NCBI GenBank assembly: GCA_002388885.1
Contig: DGNI01000070.1
Location: 19,800 to 32,340 of the forward strand
Source: Parvularculaceae bacterium UBA4496
Lineage (GTDB): Bacteria; Pseudomonadota; Alphaproteobacteria; Caulobacterales; Parvularculaceae
Length of the DNA stretch: 12,541 nucleotides
Reading direction: 5' to 3'
In this document: positions 1 through 8,013 of the stretch, one piece after another
Layout of the letters: each line of letters opens with the position of its first letter
How positions within the stretch are numbered: position 1 is the first letter of the stretch
Made by a program: the position numbers and the translations under genes
Notes under the pieces: generated by a model
The model's input: only the letters and a program-made list of their open reading frames with translations
Database searches by the model: none
Told to the model about the DNA's origin: nothing

Positions 1-745
1 TGGCGAGATTGCTCATCGCTTCAGCGAGGTTACCGCCGGTCTTCTGCTGGATCATCAAAACGATCCCGAAGAAATTGACCTCCTGCAGCGGCATGCGTTC
101 ATACATACGCTCCAGGCCCTGCTCCATGGACAAGCCGACACGGATGCCCTCAACCAGCATGTGAAACTCATCGCAAACCGGCCGCGGCGCTTCGCGCGCA
201 ATGATTTTCAGACACTCGTTGACTGGCAAACCCGACTTGACGCCGCGAACAATCACGTCGATCGCGTTCGAAAACTCGTCGACGAATTTCTTCTGGCGCC
301 GGCTGCGCAGAAAGTTGACGACCCAGCGTGGAAAACCAAGGCCGCCAATAACGAACAACAGGCCGGTAATCCAGAGCTGTTGTCCTGAAATCAGGCCAAT
401 CAGCGCAAAAAACGCCGCCGTTACCAGCGAAGCAATATAGAAATGCTTTGGTTTGACCGGCAGGCCTGCCTGGTCGAGCATTTGCGTCAACGTCAGACGC
501 TTTTTCTTTTTGAGATTCTTGGTCTTGTTATCGAGCGCTGCGAGAGACTCGGCGAGTTTTTTACGGCGCTCCTTGCTTTGCGCCTCGGTATTGCCGCCAC
601 CGCCGCGTTTAACGGCTTTTGCAGTATTCAATGAAGAAACGCGCTTGTTTGCCTTGTCGCGTTGACTTGGCTGAAATAGCACAAAGGCGAGCGCGCCGAA
701 GGCAACGAGACCCAGAACCAGAACAATAAGGACCTGCTGATCCAT
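1..745 (-). CDS. tadB: TadB, Tad pilus inner-membrane assembly protein (3' end outside window)
   Basis: Integral inner-membrane platform protein of the Tad/Flp pilus, which in this family works with TadC and the ATPase CpaF to polymerise pilin. The frame is open from an ATG at 745 to the window edge, giving 248 residues of a protein usually about 320 long. An N-terminal membrane segment (about residues 4-24) is followed by a charged cytoplasmic stretch with a Lys run near 70-82, two close hydrophobic segments (about 101-119 and 121-139), and the start of the T2SSF (GspF-like) domain. That domain shows VDEFSNAIDVIVRGVKSGLP (155-174) and the QKTGGNLAEAM motif (234-244). The ATG lies 6 bases after the cpaF stop, and a GGAGT ribosome-binding site overlaps the end of cpaF, which suggests translational coupling. 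Identity is secure; only the C-terminal membrane helices are missing from view. Confidence 0.95.
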   Translation of the reverse strand, partial: MDQQVLIVLVLGLVAFGALAFVLFQPSQRDKANKRVSSLNTAKAVKRGGGGNTEAQSKERRKKLAESLAALDNKTKNLKKKKRLTLTQMLDQAGLPVKPKHFYIASLVTAAFFALIGLISGQQLWITGLLFVIGGLGFPRWVVNFLRSRRQKKFVDEFSNAIDVIVRGVKSGLPVNECLKIIAREAPRPVCDEFHMLVEGIRVGLSMEQGLERMYERMPLQEVNFFGIVLMIQQKTGGNLAEAMSNLA

Positions 746-751
746 GAACGC

Positions 752-2242
752 TTACTCCGATGCCGCGTCGAGCGCCGCCGCTAATTCCGCTTCCTTGCCG
801 TAGTAACGGGCGCGGTCCCAGAACGCGGGACGCGCAATACCTGTCGATTTGTGCTTGCCGACGATCTTTCCGTCCGCGTCCTCGCCATCCATGTCGTAGA
901 TGAACAAGTCTTGTGTGATGATCGTGTCGCCTTCAGTGCCGAGCACTTCCGTGATGTGCGTGATGCGGCGCGAACCGTCGCGCAGACGCGCGGCCTGCAC
1001 AATGACGTCGATCGATCCGACGATCATTTCCTTGATCGTTTTCGACGGCAGGTTGTAACCGCCCATGGTGATCATGGATTCAATACGCTGCAGGGCTTCG
1101 CGCGGGCTGTTTGCGTGGAGCGTGCCCATCGATCCGTCGTGACCGGTGTTCATGGCCTGAAGCAAGTCAAACGCTTCAGGGCCGCGAACCTCGCCGACGA
1201 TGATCCGTTCGGGACGCATACGCAGACAGTTTTTAACAAGGTCGCGCATGGTCACTTCGCCCTGACCTTCGAGGTTCGGAGGCCGTGTTTCGAGGCGCAC
1301 GACATGCGGCTGCTGCAATTGAAGTTCCGCCGCGTCCTCACAGGTGACGACGCGTTCATCATGCTCGATAAAACCCGTCAAACAGTTCAGGAGCGTCGTC
1401 TTGCCGGAACCGGTACCGCCGGAAATCAGCGTGTTAATCCGGCAATGACCGACAATCTCCAGAACCTTCGCTCCTTCCGGCGTAATCGATCCGAAATTGA
1501 CGAGGTCCTGTATGCGCAGCTTGTCTTTTTTAAACTTACGAATGGTGAGCGCCGCGCCGTCGATCGAGAGCGGCGGCGCAATGACGTTCACACGTGACCC
1601 GTCCGGCAGACGCGCGTCGCAGATTGGCGAGGCTTCGTCAACGCGGCGGCCAACCTGACTCACGATGCGCTGACAGATATTCATCAGCTGCGAATTGTCG
1701 CGGAACCGAACGTTTGTCAGCTGGATCTTGCCGCCGACTTCGATGAAAACGCGTGAGGATCCGTTGACCATGATATCGGCGATATCGTCGCGCGCGAGCA
1801 GCGGCTCGAGCGGGCCATAGCCAAGAACGTCGTTACAGATATCCTGCAGAAGCGATTCCTGTTCTGCAATCGACATCTGGACATTCTTGATCGAGATAAT
1901 CTCGTTGACGATGTCGCGGATTTCTTCAGCCGCGGCTTCCGTATCGAGCTGCGCAAGCTGCGACAGGTCGATGGTGTCGATCAGCGCGTTGAAGATCGTC
2001 GTCTTGGTCTGAAAGTATTCGTCCGAACGCCCGCCGATTTCAACCGCTTCAGGCTTTTTGGCGGACGGCGTCGCAACGCGCGGCGGGGCCGGCGGCTGTG
2101 AAGACTTCGCTTCAGACCTGGCCGGTTTTTGCGCCGGTTTCGGCGCAGGCTTCTTAGCGGCTGCCGGCGCAGGCTTCTTCGCGACCGCCGATGATTTCGG
2201 GGCCGCCGGCGCTTCCACAGGGGCTGTTCTGCGTCCGAACAT
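752..2242 (-). CDS. cpaF: CpaF/TadA, Tad pilus secretion ATPase
   Basis: Hexameric cytoplasmic ATPase (GspE/PulE/VirB11 superfamily) that powers Flp pilus assembly. The 496 residues have the family signatures in order: Walker [10 protein letters not shown] (275-283), Asp box around CEDAAELQL (301-309), Walker [10 protein letters not shown] with the catalytic Glu at 351, and His box [13 protein letters not shown] (367-379). An N-terminal linker of about 70 residues is rich in Ala, Pro and Lys, contains repeated KKPAP units, and is probably disordered. The all-alpha and N-terminal domains of TadA-type ATPases follow (about 75-240). The ATG at 2242 is preceded by AAGGTGA and follows the cpaE stop by 8 bases; tadB starts 6 bases after its own stop. 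All catalytic motifs are intact, so an active enzyme is expected. Confidence 0.97.
   Translation of the reverse strand: MFGRRTAPVEAPAAPKSSAVAKKPAPAAAKKPAPKPAQKPARSEAKSSQPPAPPRVATPSAKKPEAVEIGGRSDEYFQTKTTIFNALIDTIDLSQLAQLDTEAAAEEIRDIVNEIISIKNVQMSIAEQESLLQDICNDVLGYGPLEPLLARDDIADIMVNGSSRVFIEVGGKIQLTNVRFRDNSQLMNICQRIVSQVGRRVDEASPICDARLPDGSRVNVIAPPLSIDGAALTIRKFKKDKLRIQDLVNFGSITPEGAKVLEIVGHCRINTLISGGTGSGKTTLLNCLTGFIEHDERVVTCEDAAELQLQQPHVVRLETRPPNLEGQGEVTMRDLVKNCLRMRPERIIVGEVRGPEAFDLLQAMNTGHDGSMGTLHANSPREALQRIESMITMGGYNLPSKTIKEMIVGSIDVIVQAARLRDGSRRITHITEVLGTEGDTIITQDLFIYDMDGEDADGKIVGKHKSTGIARPAFWDRARYYGKEAELAAALDAASE
2141..2179 (-). repeat. 15-bp repeat, 24-bp period, in cpaF 5' coding region
   Basis: The 15-base word CGGCGCAGGCTTCTT (plus strand) occurs at 2141-2155 and again at 2165-2179, a period of 24 bases, so the reading frame is kept. 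It encodes the two copies of the KKPAP unit in the low-complexity N-terminal linker of CpaF. It looks like a small in-frame duplication in a disordered linker rather than a regulatory element. Confidence 0.8.
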
Positions 2243-2250
2243 CGATCACC

Positions 2251-4020
2251 TTACCGTTTCTTTTTGAACATGCCGGCGAGGCTGAACTTCGGACGTGCGA
2301 TGTTCGTTTCCGCACGGCCGAGAAGCTGTCCGGAAAGCTCGCGAAGCGATTGCGCCGTCTTGGTCTTGCCGCCGACTTCCATGATCGGCGCTGCATTGGT
2401 CGCCGCGGCGCCAAAGAGCTGCGGATCCCACTGAATGACCTGCGCCGGCTTGATGCCTACATGTTCGGCGAACTGGTCCGCCTGCACCGCTGACGTTTTC
2501 GGATCGAACTGATTGATGATTAGCGTCGGTGCAGCGTCATTGGGACGCGCGGCGCCGAGAATATCAATCAAGTTTTTCGTGTTCCGGAACGATGCGAGGT
2601 CAGGCGTAGCGGTAATGACGATCTCGTCCGCCGTCATCAGGATACGCTTCGACCACGTGGTCCACATATGCGGCACGTCAACGACGATCGTCGGCGCGGT
2701 ACCGCGCACAACGTCAAGAACCGTCTCATACGCTTGATCATCAAGATCAAAGTCGCGATCCAGCATCGAGGGCGCCGTAAACAGGCTCAACCGGTCAGTA
2801 TGCTTCTGCAGCAAGCGATCAAGCAGCACATCGTCAAGGCGCTCTGGCGAGCTCAGCGCTTCAACCAGGCCAGCCGAGGCTTCCTGATCGAAATCGAGGC
2901 TCGCCGTCCCGAACGGCAAATCAAGGTCGAGAATAACCGTATCGCTCTTGAACTCTTCAGCCGTACACCAGCCGATATTGTGAGCGATGGTGGAAGACCC
3001 GACGCCGCCGCGCGCGCCGACAAATGCCATCGTCTTGCCAATCGGCGGGGCCGACGGATCGACGTAAAGGTCGGCGACTGTCTTGATTATCTGCAGCGGC
3101 GAATGCGGGCGTACAATATACTCGCTTACGCCCTGCTTGATCAACTCGCGGTAGAGAATGATGTCATTGATTTTACCGATGATGACAACCTTGGTGGACG
3201 GGTCGCACACTTCAGCAAGCTCACCGAGCTTGGCGAAAATCTCTGCACCGCTGGCGAGCGTTTCAAGAACGATCAGGTTCGGCGTCGAAGCCGTCTGGAA
3301 ATGGTCAATCGCCTTGGCGATGCCGCCCATATGAATGGTGAGATGCGCCTTTGAAAGACGGCGGTCGACCGACGCTTTTTCCAGAAGCGCGGTTGTTTCC
3401 GGCGTTTCGCAAAATGCGTGAATAGAGATCCGCGGAACCGGCCGGTGATCAACATCTTCCTCGCCGAAATCGGAAACAGCACCGCCGTAGTTTTGCTCTT
3501 CAAGAGCGCCAGCGCCGGTTACAGCGGCCGCCGCCACGAGCGCGCCTTGCGACGCTGAAACAGATTGTTCATCGGCAGCCGAAGGTTCATCTTCGCCGAA
3601 CGCCTCTTCAATGGCGAATTCTTCGTCGTCAGCTCCGACTTCTGGTTGTTCGAACGCGCGCGTTTCATCAAATGCCGCTTCGATTTCCTGAAGGTCTGCA
3701 GCAGAAAACTCATTTTCGCCGTAGTCAGCTTCCACCGCGCCGGTTTCATCATCGGCAATTTCATCTTCCAATTCTTCGTCGTCGAAGAATTCATCGCCAA
3801 AGTCTTCTTCCCCAAGAGCGGCGAGTTCTTCATCTGAAAGCTCTTCACTCAACCAGGCGTCATCTTCTGCGGAAGAATCCATGTCGGTTTCAAATGCTTC
3901 ATCATCCTGCTGGCGGGCCCCAGCGGCCGGTCCGCCGTCCGCACCAAGACTCGCCGCGCCATCGGCGACGCCCTCTTCGTCTTCAGCCGTCTGATAAGCT
4001 GTTTCAGCAGCGTTTTTCAT
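2251..4020 (-). CDS. cpaE: CpaE/TadZ, Tad pilus localisation ATPase with acidic N-terminal extension
   Basis: MinD/ParA-superfamily protein; family members place the Tad pilus machine in the cell, often at a pole. Three parts are visible in 589 residues. Residues 1 to about 150 are extremely rich in Glu and Asp (for example EELSDEELAALGEEDFGDE, 59-77) and look disordered. A receiver-like, atypical response-regulator domain covers about 188-312. A ParA/MinD ATPase domain covers about 320-560, with a deviant P-loop GARGGVGSST (325-334) and ILDLDLPFGT (353-362). The P-loop has Arg and Ser where canonical ParA proteins have the signature and catalytic Lys; such deviation is common in TadZ proteins. 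The C-terminus is basic (KKKR). GGGAG precedes the ATG at 4020, 35 bases after the cpaD stop. The acidic arm is longer than I expect for the family. Confidence 0.93.
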   Translation of the reverse strand: MKNAAETAYQTAEDEEGVADGAASLGADGGPAAGARQQDDEAFETDMDSSAEDDAWLSEELSDEELAALGEEDFGDEFFDDEELEDEIADDETGAVEADYGENEFSAADLQEIEAAFDETRAFEQPEVGADDEEFAIEEAFGEDEPSAADEQSVSASQGALVAAAAVTGAGALEEQNYGGAVSDFGEEDVDHRPVPRISIHAFCETPETTALLEKASVDRRLSKAHLTIHMGGIAKAIDHFQTASTPNLIVLETLASGAEIFAKLGELAEVCDPSTKVVIIGKINDIILYRELIKQGVSEYIVRPHSPLQIIKTVADLYVDPSAPPIGKTMAFVGARGGVGSSTIAHNIGWCTAEEFKSDTVILDLDLPFGTASLDFDQEASAGLVEALSSPERLDDVLLDRLLQKHTDRLSLFTAPSMLDRDFDLDDQAYETVLDVVRGTAPTIVVDVPHMWTTWSKRILMTADEIVITATPDLASFRNTKNLIDILGAARPNDAAPTLIINQFDPKTSAVQADQFAEHVGIKPAQVIQWDPQLFGAAATNAAPIMEVGGKTKTAQSLRELSGQLLGRAETNIARPKFSLAGMFKKKR

Positions 4021-4055
4021 TGTCTTCTCCCTCGAGCTCCCCTTTAAGCGCTCAA

Positions 4056-4736
4056 CTATTGTCCAGACGTCTCAGCGTTAATGTTGCTGTCCACCTCAGA
4101 CGAGGTAAGCTCACCTTCGCGATATTTCTCAATCGCGCGCACCGCCGATTGTCCGTCACGAGGATCGACATCAGCCGGTGCAATAAGATCATGCGGATCG
4201 GCGATCATCGCCGCGTAATTGTTCATCGTCGCGCAGCCCATATTCGGCGAACGCAAATTGCGGTAATCGCGGCCGCGAAGACCTTTCCAGACGCCGCAAG
4301 GGCTCGCCGTAGCGACGTAACGTGTAAACGACATGATGATTTCATTGTCGGCGTCGCCTGTCCGATAGGTTGCGCCATGAATCGCCGACCACGGAACGCC
4401 GGCGTCATGCAGCGCCTGGCGGATATCTGCAGATGCTTCATGTCCGTCATTATCGTTTCCGGCGCCGGACGGTCCGGTTACGGTCAGCGGCCCGTGACCA
4501 TTCGTCATGTAGGAGTCGGCAAACGCCCGAAGACGCGCGCGATCCATGTTGGACAGGTCCGTTGTGGTTGGATCGGTCGCGATGGTGAGCGTCACCACCT
4601 GACCGTCAACGGCAATCGGATGCTGCTCGGCGATCGACAGCGCCTGCTCAGCACCGTTAAACATGCCGCCGCCGCAGGCCGCCGTCATCAGGGACGCGGC
4701 GGAAAGAAGCGTAACTTTGTAAATGTTCGAAGCCAT
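4056..4736 (-). CDS. cpaD: CpaD, Tad pilus assembly lipoprotein
   Basis: Small outer-membrane-associated lipoprotein of alphaproteobacterial Tad systems, thought to help place the secretin CpaC. The 226-residue product starts with a signal sequence ending in the lipobox-like TAAC, with lipidation predicted at Cys21. The C-terminal half has CpaD family features: GLRGRDYRNLRSPNMGCAT (152-170), then the ADPHDLIAPADVDPRDG run, then a KYREG element (204-208). A second cysteine pair (147 and 168) could form a disulfide. The start at 4736 was chosen over an in-frame upstream start at 4904 because it gives the lipoprotein signal, has AGGAAAG as ribosome-binding site, and begins 13 bases after the cpaC stop rather than deep inside cpaC. 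Confidence 0.92.
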   Translation of the reverse strand: MASNIYKVTLLSAASLMTAACGGGMFNGAEQALSIAEQHPIAVDGQVVTLTIATDPTTTDLSNMDRARLRAFADSYMTNGHGPLTVTGPSGAGNDNDGHEASADIRQALHDAGVPWSAIHGATYRTGDADNEIIMSFTRYVATASPCGVWKGLRGRDYRNLRSPNMGCATMNNYAAMIADPHDLIAPADVDPRDGQSAVRAIEKYREGELTSSEVDSNINAETSGQ

Positions 4737-4749
4737 GACGTCTTTCCTA

Positions 4750-6204
4750 TCAATCCAGAATGAAACCCATCGGACCTTGCAGCGACGCCTCATTGACGCC
4801 GGCGCCCGCCAGTCCGTAGGTGGAAACGATTTTGCCGAACAGGATTGCTTCCGCATCGCTTGCGGCGACAAATCCCTTGCTCGGGTCGAGCAGGTTTGAT
4901 TCATGCGTAGAGTTCACGAGATAAGGCGTCACGATAATGACGAGTTCTGTCTCGTTATTGGTGTAGTTCCGGCTGCGGAAAAGCTGGCCCAGAACGGGTA
5001 CGTCCTTGACGCCCGGCACGCCTTCGATCGTCGCGCGCATGTCTTCCTGCAGCATGCCGGCCATTACGAGGCTGCCGCCTGAAGGAAGCTCGACCACTGT
5101 ATTGGCGCGGCGCACCGAAAGGCCGGGGATCGAAAGACCCGCCGTCGTGATCAGGTTGCCGTCATCATCCACAGTTGTCGCGCCCGGGACAAAGAACGCA
5201 TTCTCTGTCGTGATCTCGCTGACTTCCGTTGAAATTTTCAGGTTGATTCGGCCCTTGCTTAGAACCAGCGGCGTAAAGCCCAGGCCGACGCCGAATTCCT
5301 TGAACTCGATCGAGATGACGCCGTCATCCTGACCGACCGGAACCGGAAATTCACCGCCTGCGAGGAAGCGCGCCGATTCGCCGGAAACCGCCGTCAAGTT
5401 CGGCTCGGCGAGAACTCGCACGAGACCGTTTGATTCAAAAGCCTGCAAAGAGCTGTCCACAATCTCAAGGTCGCCCGTATTCACCTTTGTGCCCGCCAGG
5501 CCAAGCCCGCCGTTTGTTGCAATAGAATTCAGCGCTGCAAAAGAAAATGCGGCGTCGGAAAGCTGAACGGTTCCGCTTGTGGATACGCCGAGCTGTTTCA
5601 GGAGCTGGCGCTGCATTTCAACAATGCGCACCTTCAACATCACCTGTTCCGGATCGCGGATGGAAATCATGTTGATGACTTTATCCGGACTGCCGACAAA
5701 GCGCCCCGCCAGTTCCGAAGCGTTCGCTGCTTCGCTGGCCGTCTGCGCCTTACCGCGCAGAACAATGTTGTCGTTGATCGCTTCAGCCTGAATTCGGGCA
5801 TCCGGCATGACGCGATTGATCAGGTTCGTCAGTGCGTCCATATCGCGTTCAACCTGGATTTCCAGATTGAGAATCTGACGGCCGCGCGCATCAAAGAAGA
5901 ATGCGTTCGTCTGACCCGTCGCCAAACCAAGCAGGTATACGCGTCGTGGCGAGCGCACGACTGCATCAACAACGCTTGGCTGCGAGACGAGAACGTCCGC
6001 CGCATCGCGGGGCAACTCGACGATCGCCGCCTTATCAAGCGGCAGCACAATGCTTTTCGACACGACGCTGTCGCCGCCCATGTCGATTTTGACAGGGTAG
6101 GCGCCAGTCTGCGCCAGTGCAGCGCCTGCAGCACAAAGCGCTGCTGCGCCGGCAACCGCCGCGAGGGCTCCTGCTTTTTTGATGACTTTAACTAGGACTG
6201 ACAT
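4750..6204 (-). CDS. cpaC: CpaC/RcpA, Tad pilus outer-membrane secretin
   Basis: Secretin that forms the outer-membrane channel for the Flp pilus. The 484-residue product has a Sec signal peptide (cleavage probably after ALA at about 31). A pilus-specific secretin N domain (about 38-110) contains VYLLGLATGQTNAFFFD (89-105). A BON-like segment follows (about 112-175), then the beta-barrel secretin domain (about 245-420), ending in the signature VPVLGQLFRSRNYTNNETEL (393-412) and VIIVTPYLV (413-421). The start at 6204 was chosen over an in-frame ATG at 6243: it has a strong AGGGGG ribosome-binding site 7 bases upstream, gives a normal signal peptide, and does not overlap cpaB. The N domain is similar to the small secreted protein encoded at 8917-9369. 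Confidence 0.95.
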   Translation of the reverse strand: MSVLVKVIKKAGALAAVAGAAALCAAGAALAQTGAYPVKIDMGGDSVVSKSIVLPLDKAAIVELPRDAADVLVSQPSVVDAVVRSPRRVYLLGLATGQTNAFFFDARGRQILNLEIQVERDMDALTNLINRVMPDARIQAEAINDNIVLRGKAQTASEAANASELAGRFVGSPDKVINMISIRDPEQVMLKVRIVEMQRQLLKQLGVSTSGTVQLSDAAFSFAALNSIATNGGLGLAGTKVNTGDLEIVDSSLQAFESNGLVRVLAEPNLTAVSGESARFLAGGEFPVPVGQDDGVISIEFKEFGVGLGFTPLVLSKGRINLKISTEVSEITTENAFFVPGATTVDDDGNLITTAGLSIPGLSVRRANTVVELPSGGSLVMAGMLQEDMRATIEGVPGVKDVPVLGQLFRSRNYTNNETELVIIVTPYLVNSTHESNLLDPSKGFVAASDAEAILFGKIVSTYGLAGAGVNEASLQGPMGFILD

Positions 6205-6229
6205 TTCGACCCCCTGGTCAAACAATTTC

Positions 6230-6976
6230 TTACGAGCGGCCATAACGGATCACACTCACGTTGGATGAACGCCGCTCACTCGCCTGAACTTCGGTTTCCG
6301 GCTTGAAAATGCTGCGCAAGACAAGAGTTAAAGAACCGGCGCTGCGCGCTGACGTGAATGACTCCGCGTCAGACGGCGAAAGTTCCAGCGTTACGTTGGC
6401 GCCGTCGATATGCGCTGTTTCCGTATTCTCCGAGTAAAGCGTGTTCACTGCGAGAACGCGCACATCCTTGAATATTGTGCGCGCGCCTTCGCCGCGCCCG
6501 TCGCGCCCGGAAGAAAGAAGAATATCGACGCGGTCTCCAGGAAGAATAAATCCGCCGGATGACGTTTCCGGTGAAACACGCAACGTGACGGCGCGCATCC
6601 CCGGCTCCAGGATCGCAGCCATAAGACCGGAAGAACCGGCGCGCACAACCTTTGCATTTACAATAGGCTCGCCTGTAACGATGAGCGAACGGGCAACTGC
6701 ACTTTCGAGATCTTCGCGCGCTTCGGAATTCTCATCAGTGATGAAAGTGGGCTGCACCGCTTTTTTCGGCCACGCCACCCACGCCGTATCTTCAAGAGAC
6801 AACCGCTGTCCGCGTAGGATATCTTTATTGGACACCAGAACGCGAACTGTTTCTTCGCGTACAGGTTCGACAATTTGCACGGGCGCAATATCGTTATTAT
6901 CGCCCAGCATGAGGAAAAATGCGCCAGCGCCGGCGACCAGCGCCACGCCCAGAATTGCAATTCGACTTACGTTCAT
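6230..6976 (-). CDS. cpaB: CpaB/RcpC, Tad pilus assembly protein with SAF domain
   Basis: Periplasmic, inner-membrane-anchored Tad component that in this family interacts with the secretin complex. Of 248 residues, about 5-24 form a single N-terminal membrane anchor. A SAF/beta-clip domain follows (about 43-105, with VRVLVSNKDILRGQRLSLED at 44-63). The RcpC/CpaB domain (about 115-230) has the diagnostic EPGMRAVTLRVSPETSSGGF (124-143) and LPGDRVDILL (145-154). A CAGGG ribosome-binding site lies just upstream of the ATG at 6976. The 91-base gap to cpaA is the widest in the assembly block and holds paired GTTAACC words, so cpaB may begin its own transcription unit through cpaC, cpaD, cpaE, cpaF and tadB. 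Confidence 0.94.
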   Translation of the reverse strand: MNVSRIAILGVALVAGAGAFFLMLGDNNDIAPVQIVEPVREETVRVLVSNKDILRGQRLSLEDTAWVAWPKKAVQPTFITDENSEAREDLESAVARSLIVTGEPIVNAKVVRAGSSGLMAAILEPGMRAVTLRVSPETSSGGFILPGDRVDILLSSGRDGRGEGARTIFKDVRVLAVNTLYSENTETAHIDGANVTLELSPSDAESFTSARSAGSLTLVLRSIFKPETEVQASERRSSNVSVIRYGRS

Positions 6977-7053
6977 AACGACCCTGCCTGACTGTTACGC
7001 TCCCCACACAGAACGCCTTCGATCTTATGGTGAGCGAAACTCCTCAAAACTCT

Positions 7054-7073
7054 GTTAACCGAACTTGTTAACC
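7054..7073. promoter_or_regulatory. Paired GTTAACC words upstream of cpaB (possible CtrA-type site)
   Basis: GTTAACC occurs at 7054-7060 and 7067-7073, 13 bases apart. The second copy overlaps the cpaA stop codon. TTAA half-sites resemble the CtrA consensus, but here they are separated by 9 bases rather than the usual 7, so this is a weak candidate for a regulator of the cpaB-tadB unit. The rest of the 6977-7067 gap shows only the cpaB ribosome-binding site. Confidence 0.3.
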
Positions 7074-7574
7074 GCCAATCACCAATTGGAAGTATGGTGT
7101 TTGCGAAAAGCTAAGAAGTGCGCCGCTGGCGATAGCCACCGCGTAGGGCAAATCTTTCTTTCGCTCATGTAATCGGATTAACCACGGCGCGTGCGCGTAA
7201 ACCGGCAGCACGGGAAACTTACGAAACATCCCCATCGCGAGCGCCAGAACAAGCCCCGATACAGCGGTGTTGAAAAGAAAAATTCCAAGACTGCTCAAAC
7301 CCAGCCAAGGCGCAGTCGCTGCAAACAACTTGGCGTCTCCGCCGCCGATGATCTTGAGCGCAAAAAGGGCGAAACCTATTGTTAACGCCGCGGCGCCGAT
7401 CAGGGCGCCTTCGACCACAACATGCGGACTGGCGCCAATAGCGAAGCCCGCTGCGGGATAAACCGCAATCAGGATAATCGAAATCCAGTTCGGGATTTTG
7501 AATTCGTAAATATCGTTCGCCGCTGCGATCAGTAACGCGGCGGGAAATACTGATAAGAGAAGGTACGCAATCAC
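7068..7574 (-). CDS. cpaA: CpaA/TadV, Flp prepilin peptidase
   Basis: Membrane aspartic peptidase (type IV prepilin peptidase, A24 family) that cleaves the Flp leader after its Gly. The 168-residue product is almost entirely hydrophobic, with about five to six membrane segments. It carries the two catalytic aspartates, in AANDIYEFKIPNW (Asp21) and in the GGGDAK motif (Asp80). The small size without the N-methylase domain fits CpaA/TadV. I start it at a GTG at 7574, because GGAGG (7582-7586) lies 7 bases upstream and the protein then begins directly with the first membrane segment. An in-frame TTG at 7646 would extend it by 24 residues, but it lies in the T-run of the flp terminator and is unlikely. 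cpaB starts about 90 bases downstream. Confidence 0.92.
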   Translation of the reverse strand: MIAYLLLSVFPAALLIAAANDIYEFKIPNWISIILIAVYPAAGFAIGASPHVVVEGALIGAAALTIGFALFALKIIGGGDAKLFAATAPWLGLSSLGIFLFNTAVSGLVLALAMGMFRKFPVLPVYAHAPWLIRLHERKKDLPYAVAIASGALLSFSQTPYFQLVIGG

Positions 7575-7581
7575 GCCGTGG

Positions 7582-7586
7582 CCTCC
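7582..7586 (-). promoter_or_regulatory. Ribosome-binding site that decides the cpaA GTG start
   Basis: A perfect GGAGG on the minus strand lies 7 bases before the GTG at 7574. It is the only strong Shine-Dalgarno sequence in the leader, and it rules against the TTG at 7646. Confidence 0.75.
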
Positions 7587-7640
7587 GGGAAGTTCTTTCA
7601 AGAAGCCTACAGGGCGCGGTCTTAATGTTCCGTTAGATAT

Positions 7641-7674
7641 AAACAAAAAAAGGAGGCCAAAAGGCCCCCTTTTT
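7641..7674 (-). terminator. Rho-independent terminator between flp and cpaA
   Basis: On the minus strand the arm AAAAAGGGGGCC (7674-7663) pairs with GGCCTCCTTTTT (7658-7647) around a TTTT loop. This gives a 12-bp stem with one G-U pair, continuing into a T-rich tail (7646-7641). On the plus strand the wobble becomes an A-C mismatch, so the element points in the flp direction. It lies 33 bases past the pilin stop codon. It should end most flp transcripts and let only part of the transcription continue into cpaA, a common way to keep pilin in excess of the assembly proteins. Confidence 0.85.
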
Positions 7675-7706
7675 GTATTATCGGTTTGACGTTCCGATCT
7701 AGACGA

Positions 7707-7877
7707 TTAAGCACCGTCCAGGTCGCTTGAAATTTCACTGAACGTCGTGCTGAGCGAACCGCCAACCGCACGAATTGCGGCGATGATCGCAACAGCAATA
7801 AGAGCAGCGATCAGGCCATATTCGATAGCCGTCGCGCCGTCCTCATCAGCTTTAAAACGCTTGATAAGAGCTTTCAT
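7707..7877 (-). CDS. Flp-type pilin precursor (type IVb prepilin)
   Basis: Major Flp pilus subunit of 56 residues (pilA/flp type). A short basic and acidic leader ends in Gly14, followed by the mature N-terminus ATAIEYGLIAALIAVAI. Glu19 and Tyr20 make up the Flp Glu-Tyr motif, with Glu at mature position +5, followed by a hydrophobic helix (about 21-38). The tail is short and hydrophilic (SLSTTFSEISSDLDGA). CpaA, encoded downstream, would cleave after Gly14. AGGAG lies 7 bases before the ATG at 7877. The gene has its own upstream region with a CtrA-like word and a perfect dyad, and is followed by a terminator, so it is probably a strongly and separately expressed unit. Confidence 0.97.
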   Translation of the reverse strand: MKALIKRFKADEDGATAIEYGLIAALIAVAIIAAIRAVGGSLSTTFSEISSDLDGA

Positions 7878-8005
7878 TTGTCGACTCCTGCTTACTCTTC
7901 ACTTGCACCTCTGAAAGAAGATGGTCCCCCTTCAGGCTGGTTCATCTTCGCTGGCACGCGTAAATAAACAATAAACGAAATATATTTTTTGTCTGTATAC
8001 GTATT

Positions 8006-8013
8006 ATGGTTAA
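8006..8013 (-). promoter_or_regulatory. CtrA-like binding word TTAACCAT upstream of flp
   Basis: On the minus strand TTAACCAT reads toward flp about 130 bases before the start codon, and a second TTAA sits 6 bases upstream of it (8020-8023). TTAACCAT and TTAA-N7-TTAA are the words described for the cell-cycle regulator CtrA, which activates pilA in Caulobacter. The spacer here is 6, not 7, so the 8-base word is the stronger argument. No CtrA gene is in this window. Confidence 0.45.

Noticed and set aside
851..1597. Long open frame (248 codons) on the plus strand, antisense to cpaF
   Set aside because: The opposite strand encodes an intact CpaF with all motifs. The antisense frame shows no recognisable domain and is typical of GC-rich shadow frames.
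3672..4763. 363-codon plus-strand frame antisense to the cpaE 5' end and cpaD
   Set aside because: Arg/His/Pro-rich composition without any family motif. It spans two well-supported minus-strand genes and their junction.
4737..4904. Extension of CpaD by 56 residues to an upstream start at 4904
   Set aside because: It lies within cpaC in another frame and would bury the lipoprotein signal; the start at 4736 has its own ribosome-binding site.
6205..6243. Extension of CpaC by 13 residues to an ATG at 6243
   Set aside because: It overlaps the end of cpaB, has a weak ribosome-binding site and spoils the signal peptide; the start at 6204 has AGGGGG.
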